Shown here: piece by piece, positions 34,653 to 45,603 of the stretch
Numbering within the stretch: the first letter of the stretch is position 1
Layout of the letters: every line of letters starts with the position of its first letter
Source of the DNA: Hemerocallis citrina
Taxonomy: Eukaryota; Streptophyta; Magnoliopsida; Asparagales; Asphodelaceae
Length of the DNA: 64,000 bases
Assembly: GCA_017893485.1 (NCBI GenBank)
Contig: CM030360.1
Coordinates: forward strand, 12,016,597 to 12,080,596
Reading direction: 5' to 3'
Translations under genes and position numbers: made by a program
Notes under the pieces: model-generated
Told to the model about the DNA's origin: nothing
Seen by the model: only the letters and a program-made list of their open reading frames with translations
Databases searched by the model: none

Positions 34653-34844
34653 GTTTTCCTAAAAAGAGAAGGGAAAGAAACTGACCTTGAAGTGACAAGT
34701 GCGGTCGGAAAGTTCGCCGGAGCAAAGAACACTACCGCGACAGCTAGCAATGCCACCAAGGGAGCTAAAAACTGCGAAGCAAAGTAAAAACGGAAGAGAG
34801 AGAGTAAAAGTAAAAAGTGAAGACTTGGTCTTAGGGGGGTGAAG

Positions 34845-34851
34845 ATTTATA
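34845..34851 (-). promoter_or_regulatory. TATA box of the element A antisense gene
   Basis: TATAAAT on the minus strand, about 195 bp upstream of the antisense ATG, followed by a CT-rich stretch. Element B has the same motif at the same relative place (59914-59920). Confidence 0.6.
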
Positions 34852-37375
34852 GTAAAATTGGAACGTCCCTTGGACTTCCAATGAAACTTCGCGACTTTTG
34901 GGCTACTCTCGAAACGTTACGAAGGCCCATCACCACTACTCCTCTCACCAAGTCAACTAGCTCGGTCCCGAGGGATCCAAATCCGAGCTACGAGCGATCC
35001 GAACACGCCGACAACAAGGTCCGGTCGGAATCCGAGCAAGTGCCTTCCCGAGCTGGTAAACGGGGAAAACTCACTTTCCCCTCAACTTTCGCGCCCGATC
35101 TCGATCAGACGGCTCAGATCTCGCCAAGAGCACTAAACGACAAGATAGTATTTTCTTGGGAGCTGCGCCCGTCATGAGATGCGCGCCATCATCCAACGGC
35201 TCAAGGTGCGCCACGTCGCTCGGACGATTGAACCCTCGGACACCTCACCTATGCCTAGAGGAACCTGGAAAGATTTTGATTCAGTTTTGAGGCGCCGCCT
35301 TCGGCGAACACCCCCCAGGTCTCGTGCATCGGTCGGTATTCCGCCGACCACGAGCCCCGGTCGGGAACAGATAGGCACTCCCCCCATCTCTAACTTCCCC
35401 GGGCTGACATCCATCAGAAGCCATCAGCCCGGAAGGAAGACAGAGATGAGAGGGGACCCATCAACACCTAGAAACCAGGAGAAACACACCATTCCGAGCT
35501 TGTTGTTTACAACTGGAAGGCACGGCTTGTCAGAGGACACAGACCGCAGCGCCTTCACAGTTGCAAACAACGGGCTCGGACGGTCCAGAAGCCCGAGCTG
35601 CAACTCATGATAGAGAAGCGCGCCATCCCGAGCTAGTTGGTTGCAACTGGAAGGATCAGTTTGTCAGAGGACTCTGACAGCGGCGCCTTCACAGTTGCAA
35701 CAAACGGACTCGGATGGCCCGGAGATCGGCATCGGACATGGATCGTCATTCTCCCACCAAGACCTCCGCCTGTTTCGGCACTCACTTCGGAGCAACCAAA
35801 GAAGGCAGAAGATCTTGGTGAGAGAACGACCACCCGTCCTCCCGAGACGGCCCATCCCTCAGATCCGAACTACGGTCGTCACCACTCTTGCCTTATTCTC
35901 CCCCGCTCCTGACATCCACTTAGGGACAGTCCGGAACGGGAGAAGATAAAGGTAAGAGAGCGACCACCCGTCCTTCGGAGATAACTCATCCCCCGATTTC
36001 GGACTACGGTCGTCACCACTACTACCTCGTTCCCCCTCGCTCCTGACATCCACTTGGGGGCCGTCAGGAACAAAGGGAAAACCAGGCAGAAGAGCGACCA
36101 CCTCTCCGAACCTCAAGAGAGAAGCTACCCAAGGCAGATGCCTCCGAGGTCTGGAACTCAATTTGGTTGTGGCTAAAATGACAAAGGGAGTGGAGTACTT
36201 ATAGCCTGCCTCCTAGAACCAGCCATTATGATCCTCGGAAGTTGAAACGCCACGCATTAATTAAAGGAATTATCCTTAATGACGTCGGGAAGGCGAAACG
36301 CCACACAAGTCACGAAGCGCCATTAAAACCATTGGGAACAGAGCCATCTCAGATTGCCAAAAACCACAGGCCCTCGGTCGGCTGCCGAGCAAGTGCCTTT
36401 CCGAGCGCGTAAACGGGGAAAACTCACTTTCCCCTCAACTTTCGCGTCTGATCTCAATCAGACGGCCCAGATCTCGCCGAGAGCACTAAAAGACAAGAAA
36501 GTGTTTTCTTGGGGACTGCGCCCGTCTCGAGATGCGTGCCGACATCCAACAGCTCAGATAACGCCACGTCGCTCGGCATGCCGAACACCAATGCCTTCGG
36601 TCGGCATCCGAGCAAGTGCCTTCCCGAGCTGGTAAATGAAGAAAAAAAGAGACTGAGCTACGTGGACCGCTGGATCTCTCAAAAATTCGCGCTCCCAATG
36701 ATGAAGAGCCCAGATTGCGCCACGTGCGCTAAAAGACAAGATAGTGTTTTTTTGGGAACTGTGCCCGTCTCGAGATGCGTGCCACCATCCGATGGCTCAG
36801 ATTGCGCCACGTCGCTCGGAACGCCGAACCCCCTAGTCTCCGGTCGGCAGCCGAGCAAGTGCCTTTCCGAGCTCGTAAACGGAGAAAAACGCTGTCGAGC
36901 GGTAACAACCATCAGATCTTTCCGAAGTTCGCGCCCGTCCACGATCGATGGCTCAGATCGAGCCACGCCATTAATCGGGATTTAAATCGTTTTTTATTTA
37001 TTTTAATCATTTTATTTGTTTAAAAATTGCGAGAAAATTACTAAAAATTCGGGAAAATTAGCTAAAAATTCTGGGAGATAATTGAAAATTCGGGGACACA
37101 CTTTCGGACCCCGGAGCGAACAATTATTACCCTGAATGCACCGCTAAAGCCCCCGAACGATTAGCAAACACATCGCAGAATTAAACAAATACTTCGAAAA
37201 AAGTAGATAAAGGACTGTCAGATACCCGACGTAGCTCAAGAACAGCACACAGCGTCAAAAGTTACCTCACTACTCCCTTTCTAGATTCAAAATCCCACAT
37301 TTGGACTCCGATACAACTCCACCAGCCACTGAAACTACTGAACTACTCCTCAAAGTCTGATCACGCTCAGCCTTT
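34852..37375. other. Element A non-coding 3' region with repeat families
   Basis: No convincing frame. A ~160 bp unit (GAGCAAGTGCCTTCC, AACGGGGAAAACTCACTTTC, GATCAGACGGCTCAGAT) recurs near 35020, 36365, 36595 and 36838, with another copy at 30130. A ~150 bp direct repeat with CTTCACAGTTGCAA lies at 35500-35720. A ~120 bp unit with CTACGGTCGTCACCAC and CTCCTGACATCCACTT repeats at 35815-36090. Confidence 0.75.
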
Positions 37376-37391
37376 AGGAGTGGGGGGCTCG
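37376..37391 (+). other. Polypurine tract of element A
   Basis: AGGAGTGGGGGGCTCG abuts the 3' LTR. Element B has AGGAGTGGGGGGCTTG at 61697-61712. Confidence 0.85.
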
Positions 37392-37986
37392 TGATATGGC
37401 TAAAATTGGGGTTAAATCGGGACCGTCCAGATCGAGCACGAATCTTGAAGCGCGGGGGTAAAAAGGTAATTTCACATACAGATGGATCCAAAACGGGTAT
37501 TGGGCCTCCTTCTCACGAAACCAACCGCCCGCGAATAGATCCACTCCAGCTGGGCGCGGGTCCCGACCCGATACAAGCCCGGTCCACCAAGGGAGAATCA
37601 GGCCACTGATTTGATTAGATCAAATCAATAAGCTTGATTTGCTCTCACCAGGGAATCAAGGCCTACTTTCCTAAAACAGAATAGGAGGATTTTGCTCCTA
37701 AATGTTAGCCAGGAAATCAGGACCCTGATCATTCCAAAGGCGACTATAAATACAGCCCCTCTACCACCAAGACCAGGTTAATCACTTTTTCACCACTTAA
37801 GCTTTTTCTTAATCTTTTGCTGATTACTGACAAGAGCGTCGGAGGGTGCGTCGCCGGAATCAACCCCGGTGTCTCGCACTTCCTTGCAGGTCGCGGCGGG
37901 AGCAAGAAGGCCGAGTCAGCTGTTCAGGTTTTCCTCGGATCCACAAATTCTATCTGTTTACCCCCACACCGAAATCAGCGGTAACA
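37392..37986 (+). repeat. 3' LTR of element A, 595 bp
   Basis: Same length and ends as 22896-23490, with three C/T differences seen by eye. TATA box at 37745-37752. Confidence 0.95.
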
Positions 37987-37991
37987 TATGG

Positions 37992-39098
37992 TGATGCAGA
38001 TCACAAGGATGGCCGAGAACGCCACGATCATCGGATGGTCGGCAGCGGTGGTCGAGTACGCCGTGATGGTCGGATGGTCGAGAACGCTGCGATGGTCAGA
38101 TGCGACGGCTATGGTCGAGAATGCCGCATCTTTGGCGGGACCGAAGGTGCCACACGGGGTGTAGTTCGTCGTTCGTGACTGTGGTTGTGGGATGAGCTGA
38201 CTGGAGCTGGCATCATCAGGGATGGCGATGCAGATCTCAGCAGTGCTCAGACTAGTGGCGTCGAGCGGGTGGTGGGAGTGCTGCCGGCGTGGAGCGGCGA
38301 GCGACGAACTACGGGGTAGTCGGGGCTATCGTGGAGGCATGTGGGGGAGGTCGATGAGAGAGTGGGGGGGAAGGGGGATTTCTGATTTGGGAGTGCTGCG
38401 GTAGGGAGGAGATTTGAATTTCAAATTGAGTTTTGAAATTTGAGTTAATGCGGTGGAATCTCTAAGATCCAAATTTGTCCCTAATATCCAATTACAACCG
38501 ACTTACAAGTAGCAACAAAATGTATCCTAGTTGATGTAGGCGACGATTGTCGGGCAACTTTATAGTTTGGGTTCTACTTTGACCTTGGTTGATTGAAGTG
38601 AGGGGTGCCTTTGGTTCTTTCATGTCAGAGGGCTCGCAGGGGTCATGTGCAACGTCTACTCTCGTTGCGAGGTTGCGGTGAGAGTCATCGAGGGTGAAGC
38701 GAGGGGATGAGAACGAGGACTCAATCTTGACATGAAATTGTCAGATTGGTGGAGTGCTTACGGGGTCTCTAATATGGCGCTTACGCTTGTCGTATGGATC
38801 ACTGCTGGGGCCAACGAGGGAGAGCGTACGATAGTTGGAGAGGATAAACGGCGTACAAGCGAGGGACTGAGTGAGAGAGTGAGCCCAAATTGGCACGAGA
38901 AAGTTGTCATGGCAGGGGTGGCCATTCAGTAGGACTAGATTTCGTTGTATTTTTGTTTGTTGGTGGGGTGTATGAATTCCAGAACTCAGCCTGTTGGGAG
39001 CTAAACTTCATAAGCCATATTTTTGGTTTTTTGTTTTGTTAAAGTTTTTAATGAAACACGGGGGGGCAATTGCCAACCTTTTACGATAAAAAAAAACG
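37992..39098 (+). other. Right part of the LINE-like retroposon
   Basis: Continues the minisatellite to about 38130, then low-coding sequence, then the 3' end ACTTCATAAGCCATATTTTT ... AATGAAACACGGGGGGCAAT and poly(A). No open frame longer than about 110 codons and no recognisable domain. Confidence 0.7.
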
Positions 39099-39147
39099 AA
39101 AGGAAGGTAAATATATAAAAGAGAAGAATGAAAATGACATGAAAACA

Positions 39148-39324
39148 TCTCTACTACTATAATGGGAGAAGGCCTTAGTGTAATTTGTCCATCTACCAAT
39201 CCGTGCAACGCATGTGCATAACTATTGTAAATGAGGTTTCCGATCAAATCCAGACTATGTCTGAATTTTTACTTTTAAAAAAACTATATTTATTAAGACG
39301 TGCATCGCACATGTAAACTACTAG
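39148..39324. mobile_element. Mini-Helitron, 177 bp
   Basis: Starts TCTCTACTACTATAATGGG after an A and ends ACGTGCATCGCACATGT...CTACTAG before a T. The TC start, 3' hairpin and CTRR end between A and T are the Helitron signature. Too short to code. Confidence 0.8.
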
Positions 39325-39855
39325 TATACATAGTTACAAACCCAGTTCAAAGAGAAAGTATGATCAGCCGGTGGCAAATGTAGATGAGAAAGAGAACCTA
39401 CCTAACATTTGCATCTACAAAACCTACGATTAAGTTCAAGTCCTTGGAAGTAACAAACAAAATGATAATGTTAATATCTAAAGGAGGTTCATATACTAAT
39501 AACCAAATTAGTGGATTTCAGACAACTATTGTGCTGAAATAGAGATATCACCTAAAACGGATACGCAATAAATATATCATATCACCATACAACTGCCATG
39601 TAAAGAATTGTCAACCTGGTGAGGAGTTTAAATACTCAGAGCAGATGCTCCTATGCAACACAGCTACAAAAAAGAACTACTATTTACATCTACAGGCTAG
39701 ACGAACATTTTCATTACCAGACATGTCCAATAAACTAAAACAAATAAACACAGATGCTAAAATTTCAGATTCTCCAATTAACGCGGACATGTTTATATGA
39801 TCATAAACAGCACATACTACTCATAACAATATAACAAGTTTTCTCAAGTCAACCA
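39325..39855. other. AT-rich DNA, no gene seen
   Basis: Possibly intron of the minus-strand RBM39-like fragment; nothing else recognised. Confidence 0.5.
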
Positions 39856-39868
39856 GTCATCAGAATAG

Positions 39869-40107
39869 TTTTTTATTTTTTTATCGTTAAACGGTGGGTT
39901 GAATACCCCGCGTTTCATTAAAAAAAATTTAACAAAACATACAACAAAAAAATAAGGCTTATGAAGTTCAGATCCCAACATGCTGGGTCCTAGAACTCAT
40001 ACACCCCAACCAACAGACAAAAATACAACGAAATCTAATCCTACTGATCGGGAGCTCATGCAAGTCAATTTCTCATGCCAATTTGAGCTCATTCTTCCTC
40101 TCAACCT
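39869..40107 (-). mobile_element. Truncated LINE-like retroposon, 239 bp
   Basis: On the minus strand it matches the 3' end of the 22378-39098 retroposon (GGATTAGATTTCGTTGTATT, CTTCATAAGCC, AATGAAACGCGGGG). Flanked by GTCATCAGAATAG (39856-39868) and GTCATTAGAATAG (40108-40120), a 13 bp target duplication. Confidence 0.8.
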
Positions 40108-40120
40108 GTCATTAGAATAG

Positions 40121-40404
40121 CCTTTATAAACTCACATGTTAGGAAACTTGTGGAATGGAATGGTGAAGCTGAAAACTCAAGAGTTTTGCAAAAGACAGAA
40201 ATGCACCTAAAGTTGAAAATTCCTGTCTAGCAACAGAAAATAATTATTTCTATTCTGAGAAAACATCTAAAATTTTAAATTCTGCATTAAAGTACACAAC
40301 CTTTTCTTATAACATGTAATCATACTTAACTGTGATTGCTAACTAGCAAGTTAATCAGTTTCAAGGATTCGTAGAAGATTGAAAAATCCAAACTCTTGCC
40401 ACAC
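40121..40404 (-). other. Intron of the minus-strand RBM39-like fragment
   Basis: AT-rich; begins on the minus strand at the preserved donor copy CAGGTATGTGT. No exon seen. Confidence 0.5.
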
Positions 40405-40419
40405 ATACCTGACGAAGTT

Positions 40420-40749
40420 TTTTTTTTTGTGATAAAATGACCGCTCTGGGTCACCAGTTTCATTAAAAAGGTTTTCAAGAAACCAAATATTACAACCAAC
40501 AAATATTACAACCAACATAAGTTCCATCTAGATTCGCAGATTTAGACCTCAAAAACATCTAAGTACATAAGGATTACAAAACGAAGTTCCCATCCATGCA
40601 TGAAACCAAAACAACCAGCCTCGAGTCAAATAGCAGATCCATGCATGTCACTGTCCTCCTCTGAACTGGCATGCCCCCCCCTTGCAAGCCTATAGAATTT
40701 ACTCAGCATCCTCCATCTTTTTAGCCCCTGTTTGATCTGCCCACGCGAT
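40420..40749 (-). mobile_element. Truncated L1-type LINE at an exon-intron junction, 330 bp
   Basis: Poly(A) shows as a T tract at 40420. The 3' end AATGAAACTGGTGACCCAGA is LINE-like. A 15 bp duplication ATACCTGACGAAGTT flanks it at 40405-40419 and 40750-40764, so the insertion copied the end of the exon and its splice donor. Confidence 0.85.
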
Positions 40750-40753
40750 ATAC

Positions 40754-40972
40754 CTGACGAAGTTGATCTTCAGGAATGTTGAAATGCAGGCTGCCAACAT
40801 AAATTTTCATAGCAGCTCCAGCTCCTGCAAGGCCAGATCTTCCAGTAGCAGTTGACTGAACAAGATTCTTTTCAGCTTCTGAAGGTTTCGCCATCACTGG
40901 TTGACCTAAAAACTCTTGACCACTCATAGCTATTCCCATCCGTACTGACAGTGCATCATGTAACTCAATGTA
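40754..40972 (-). CDS. RBM39-like gene, exon between RRM1 and RRM2 (minus strand)
   Basis: 73 codons in phase 0 on the minus strand: end of RRM1 (YIELHDALSVRMGIAMSGQE), the linker GQPVMAKPSEAEKNLVQS that marks this family, and the start of RRM2 (KIYVGSLHFNIPEDQLRQ). Its next exon by homology is the one at 17303, which lies on the plus strand. The acceptor is unclear: the base before the exon reads ACTG rather than ACAG. The donor is duplicated by the LINE at 40420-40749. Probably an inactive gene half. Confidence 0.8.
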
Positions 40973-40975
40973 CCA

Positions 40976-41243
40976 GTAAAGTTCCAGTGCACAGAATGAA
41001 TTAAGAATTTTTAACAGAACTAGAGCTAAATTTTTGAGACTTCAGAAAAATTAAAAGCTACATGAAACATTTCAAAATTTCTAGTCAACACATCTTGCTA
41101 TCCGAAACCAGAACATTGAGTACAAAGGAAGGAATTTCCAAAGCACACTAGAGCAAAAAAAGACTACAAATATACTGCCTGGAGATCTGAGAAGCACCAA
41201 ATCTCCTGGTACGATTCTTAACAATCTACTAAATTGTCTTTTT
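40976..41243 (-). other. Presumed intron of the minus-strand RBM39-like fragment
   Basis: AT-rich. No RRM1 N-terminal exon was found here or up to 43 kb. Confidence 0.4.
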
Positions 41244-41248
41244 AAATC

Positions 41249-41528
41249 TGTTGGATATATAGGTATATTCTCACTATATGAATAATACTATGTGTAATAT
41301 TATTCTATGGGTAACACGTGTGTTACATGTACTAATTGTATGGATATTGGAACGCGGGTTGAGTGGGTTGAGAACCCAGTACCCAAACCAGTATTTATCC
41401 TATAAATACTGGCTTGTGATGGTAGTCTAGGTATTCCAATTTTAATACATAGGGTAAATATCTCAAGCACATTAGTCTGGAATATTAACCCTAATTGCAA
41501 TTGTTATAATTTTTCATAATCTCTAACA
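41249..41528 (+). mobile_element. Solo LTR, copia-like, 280 bp
   Basis: TGTTGGATATATAGG ... AATCTCTAACA flanked by AAATC on both sides (41244-41248, 41529-41533). Contains TATAAATAC at about 41401. No internal region, so it probably arose by LTR-LTR recombination. Confidence 0.85.
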
Positions 41529-41708
41529 AAATCTACTGCCACACAAAAATATAACAATATATAATTCAATCTTGTAGGTCATGGAAGCACGAACTACATG
41601 GATCGGCAGTCAATACTTTTGAATTAAACCAGTCTATTTAATAGCCGCTCATCACCAAATCACCATCATGACATATTCAATCAAAAGGGATGAGCTATGG
41701 AACACAAG

Positions 41709-41977
41709 TAGGGCTGCAAACGAATCGAGCTATTCGCGAGCTATTCGGCTCGAGCTCGGTCAAAGCTCGGCTCGAACCGAGCTCGAGCTCAATCGTTTCC
41801 TTGACGAGCTGAGCTCGAGCTTGGGTTTTTTTTAGGCTAAGCTCGCGAGCTATTCGGCTCGAATACGGTTAAAGCTCAGCTCGAACCGAGCTCGAGCTCA
41901 AAACTAAGCTCGTTTCCTTAATGAGCCGAGCTGAAGCCTGAAGGTATTCGGCTCGGCTCGGCTCGATTGCAGCCCTA
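41709..41977. mobile_element. hAT-type MITE, 269 bp
   Basis: Termini TAGGGCTGCAAACGA and TTGCAGCCCTA are inverted, with an 8 bp target duplication AACACAAG (41701-41708, 41978-41985). The inside is packed with GAGCTCGAGCTC / GGCTCGAACCGAGC motifs in both directions. Confidence 0.9.
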
Positions 41978-41985
41978 AACACAAG

Positions 41986-42990
41986 CCTCCATCAAGGAGA
42001 TGATAAAATCTTCTGACCAGTTGGAATAATGTGCCACATAGGTGCAGATGGCCTTTACACCTCTAGCCTAGAGTTTACGCATTGAACACGGGTTGCACCA
42101 TATTAGTTACAGACTTTTATGTGACCTCAAATGACGAAAGAAATTTGTAAGAAATATTCCTCTTTTTTTTTTCATTTTCTTCCCTTTAAAAACCCTGATC
42201 ATTCCAGGCAGATAGGCTCTAGGCAAAGCCATCCCCACTCTGTGTTCCTTGTTTTTCACAACCTTGAAAGGGTGTAGGCCCAACACTGACTCTCCCTAAT
42301 TTAAACGTCAAATTCCTATCCAAGAAAATTATGAACAAAGGGGATCTCTTATTATTTCAATCAAGAGTTCATAAAGAATGGAAAAACATTTAGAGGAAGG
42401 AGCTGGGACACGCATTGTAGTTTGAGAACTGAACATGATGAAATTACAACACACATACCATAGACATGGTAGTCCCAAAAGAACTCCAGTACCATCGTCA
42501 AGCTAAACACTTCATATCCAATCAAAAACTCATTATATATGATGGAGTTTTAGGGTTTGGAAGATGGCTTGCGGGTAGGGTATGTTAGAGGGTTTTGGGT
42601 TGGGTATTCGGTAATAGGATTTTGTGTGTATAGTTAATAGAATTTTGTATAGGATTAAAAGATTATTAGGTAATTGATTGGGGATAATTTGCAATTGGAT
42701 TTTAATAATAGTATTTGGGTTTAAATATAGGAATAGGAGATGGCGAAAAGAAACCACGAGCACCCAAGAACACGAGCCAAAAGAAATAGAGGAAGAACAC
42801 AATAAAGAGCAAAATAATAGCCAATACACAGAATTGAGACAAAAAACAGATAGCGAATACAAGAAGATCAAATAAAAATACAAATGAATATATTGAAGAC
42901 AAAAATCCAATATACGGCCCAAGAATAGATACAAGGAAGAATACAAATACAAAAAAAGAAAATACACAAAAAGGGGAAACATGAGTTACA
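41986..42990. other. AT-rich DNA, no gene recognised
   Basis: One splice-like minus segment (about 42500-42457, between TTTAG and GTATGTG) was seen but its translation matches nothing. The minus frame at 42982-42533 is hydrophobic low-complexity sequence. Confidence 0.5.
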
Positions 42991-43388
42991 TCTATACTAT
43001 TATTAAGCAAAGCCTCATTTTTGCGGCTTTTTACTATCATACCCTCATAAACATAAAAGGCTAAAAAAAATATTGGGTTAATATCGGAGGTCAAATATGT
43101 AATTTGCATGAATTGGAAAAATAATTAACATGCATAGATTTGCATGTCTGCATAGATTTAGTAAAATAATTAATAGTATAGATTTGCATGTACTTGCATG
43201 CACAATTTATTCATAATAAAGTTTCCTCCTATCAAAGCCATTATGTCTAACACATGCATACAAATATCAAAAAGAATAAATTGTACATGCTTCTACATGC
43301 ATGCATGCATGCAACCTCTTCGGTGACCTGTACTTCCTCAAAATCCTACACACCTTTATAGACATGCATCGCACGTGCATTGTACTAG
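42991..43388. mobile_element. Mini-Helitron, 398 bp
   Basis: TCTATACTATTATTAAGCAA start after an A; end GCATCGCACGTGCATTGTACTAG before a T. GCACGTGC forms the 3' hairpin. Contains an ATGCATGCATGC run. No coding capacity. Confidence 0.82.
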
Positions 43389-44150
43389 TTGTAATTAGGA
43401 GAAAAAATATTTGATCTTAGATATATATAGAGATAAATGGATAGATATTCAGATCTTAGAAAAGGAAGAAGAAAAAATAAATAAATAAATTAGTCTATCA
43501 AATTACAGATCTCAAATCAGAGAAAGTAGGTTATGTATTGGATTGATTGATAAATTATAATTAGATTTTTCAAACTCTCAAAAGACATGACAGGGAGATG
43601 ATTTCTCTCATGGGATTTTATAAAGAGGAGGAGTGCGCGGCGGCAACGGGGGATTTTATACGAAAAGAATATTTAAGATGGGTTGGGGTTGACAACCGGG
43701 TTGGGTATTACCCGAACCCACCCTACCAAACACGAACCTTTTAGTCAGATCTATAACGAGGAGTGTATTTAGTAATACTCATATCTGACTTGAATTTATT
43801 ATTATTACTTTTTTTGGTAGACTAGATAATTAATAACCAAATTAAAAAAAGAATGACTACAAAACTAAGTATCCTTGATCGGGAGACCCCTCTAGCATCC
43901 TCCTAAACCAAAATAAGAAACTCAGGATCGGAGATGTTAATTGCAACACCGCGCAAAATTGAGTTATGATAATCTTGCCCACGGGTGTTGTGCACATGTA
44001 TTTTATACTGTTACGAGTAATATTCATAACGTATTTTTATATAAACATCATACGTATTTTTAATTCAATTTTTTTTATATGTTTTATGTTCTCTCAAAAT
44101 TCATTTTTATCCTATTTTGAGCTAACTCAAATATAAAGTGTAATCTTTGT
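43389..44150. other. AT-rich DNA, possible old LINE 3' end
   Basis: A T-rich run near 43810 followed by GTAGACTAGATAATTAATAA could be an eroded LINE tail on the minus strand. Nothing else is recognised. Confidence 0.3.
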
Positions 44151-44495
44151 GTTTTTATGTGTATTGCACGTGTTTTCAATACACGTGTCAATTACGTATA
44201 ATATGATAAAATTATTATGTATTCAAATTATTTATTTTTATAACTTGTTTGAATTCTTCTTATAAATTGAAATTCATTTTTCTTCTATTTTGACACAAAT
44301 ATATTTTATGTGTGATGCACATATTTTCAATGTACGCATGGATTACATCGTTGTATATATAAAATTAATAAAATGTATTTTTTGTATATTGTATTTCGAT
44401 TATTTATAACATTTTCCCATTGATAAAATTCATTTTTGTATATGAATATCTATTTTACGTGCGACGCACGTGTTTGCAGTGCGCATGTTGGTTGT
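44150..44495. repeat. ~150 bp tandem repeat with GCACGTG cores
   Basis: Three units near 44155, 44305 and 44454 each carry a TGTATTGCACGTGTTTTCAA-like core and AAATTCATTTTT. A weaker unit lies near 43985. The cores resemble Helitron 3' hairpins. Confidence 0.6.
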
Positions 44496-44908
44496 ATTCT
44501 CTTTCAAAATAAAATTTATAAAGCGTGTGTGTTTATTTTTATGTGTGCATGAAAATTCTAATTTTAATTAATTTAAACTAGTTTTATTAAATACATATTA
44601 CAATACATAACATATGCATTTAATTTAAATAAAAACTCTTAATAAATTATGTGCACACACATAGTATGCATGTGCATGTGTTTTTCTCACCCACAAATGG
44701 CAGGCCAAAATCTTTGGGAGGGAAATGGATTTGAATTAGATTAAGTGGCTAAGTGGGTAGATTAGTCGGTGGTTAATTAATTTCCCCACTAACTTCTCCT
44801 TTAAAAGACTCCCATCCCGGCCTATGCTGGGGCAAAATGAAACAAAAAAATTTCCATATTTTTATGTTGAGACCAGATTAAGACGAATGTCAATTTAGAA
44901 AGTAGGGC
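44496..44908. other. AT-rich DNA, nothing recognised
   Basis: No frame, terminal repeat or motif that supports a call. Confidence 0.5.
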
Positions 44909-44939
44909 TTGTCACGCAACCCAAGACCTTTGAAAAAAG

Positions 44940-45230
44940 GAGGGAGGGGCAGCCAGCACCCAATGAAGTAGCTCAACCTCTATGTAACCAAGCGGTACGA
45001 AAGAAGGATCATCAAAGTCATTGACACAACATCAGTCTTGCTTATAGATAATAAATAGACTAAAAATGGATATAAGTAAGAGCGGTGTCTCCTTCCTTCG
45101 GGCGCCTTCTTTTTCTGAACAAATAATAGCATAGGTAGAGATAGAAAGACGTATCCCGCCCGACGTGCTTGCTCCAAATCACCCTACGCGCGCTAGCCCG
45201 CGTCAAGTGGGACTTCTTTTTCGCTGGGTT
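44940..45230. other. GC-richer patch, possibly organelle-derived or LTR U3
   Basis: Base composition and phrasing (GGCAGCCAGCACCCAATGAA, CTTCCTTCGGGCGCCTTC, CGCGCTAGCCCGCGTCAAG) differ from the AT-rich surroundings and resemble plant mitochondrial intergenic DNA. Alternatively it is the U3 of the following LTR, since TGTCACGCAACCC at 44909 could be an LTR start. Confidence 0.35.
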
Positions 45231-45603
45231 GGTGTTCTAATAATATAGATAGAAGAGAGTGGTTAGGAGATAGAATGTTGTTGGTTTTTGGACTCGAATT
45301 TTGAGGATAAATTGGAGGGAGGAGATTTTTTAGAGCTTATGCTTGGAGTTTCAAGTACTAGGAATTCTCCTTTAAGGTGGGTGCTTCTTTTACTTTCTAG
45401 TTATTTGTAGAATGTATGCTTAGATAAATTGTGTTTAAAATAAAATTTTTTGCATGAGTTCTTTAGTTTCTAAACTTATTAAGATGCATGTTGTGTTGAC
45501 ATCTAGAGTTTTAGTAGTAGATAAAATATCTTAGATGAAATATGAGAAATTAATGCATGCTAGTTGAAAATCTCAATATAGAATTGTTATGTTGTAAAAT
45601 TAA

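Larger units (their letters stand above)
22896..37986 (+). mobile_element. Element A: Ty3/gypsy Tat-lineage retrotransposon, 15.1 kb, near-intact
   Basis: Two 595 bp LTRs that differ, by eye, at 3 sites (all C/T); primer site; an open 1,913-residue gag-pol; antisense genes between pol and the 3' LTR; polypurine tract. Flanks GATGG (22891-22895) and TATGG (37987-37991) are a 5 bp target duplication with one change. The absence of a chromodomain, two RNase H regions, and antisense genes with a gypsy-associated domain place it in the Tat group (RIRE2/Grande/Retand-like, lineage tentative). Confidence 0.95.
22378..39098 (+). mobile_element. LINE-like non-autonomous retroposon, split by gypsy element A
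   Basis: Flanked by a 16 bp duplication AAAGGAAGGTAAATAT (22362-22377 and 39099-39114) with a poly(A) run at 39088-39096, the mark of target-primed reverse transcription. Without element A it is about 1.6 kb: a CT-rich 5' end, a minisatellite-like GATGGTCGGATGG region (22640-22895 and 37987-38130), then sequence with no long frame, and a 3' end (38930-39085) homologous to 39869-40107. No ORF2 was found, so it was probably moved by an L1-type element. Confidence 0.8.

Noticed and set aside
42457..42500. Splice-like minus segment as a further RBM39-like exon
   Set aside because: Borders look right but the translation (LDDGTGVLLGLPCL) does not match RRM1 or any expected part of the protein.
42533..42982. 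149-codon hydrophobic minus frame as a membrane protein
   Set aside because: The sequence is simple A/T-rich DNA; the Phe/Leu/Tyr run is composition-driven and no homology is apparent.
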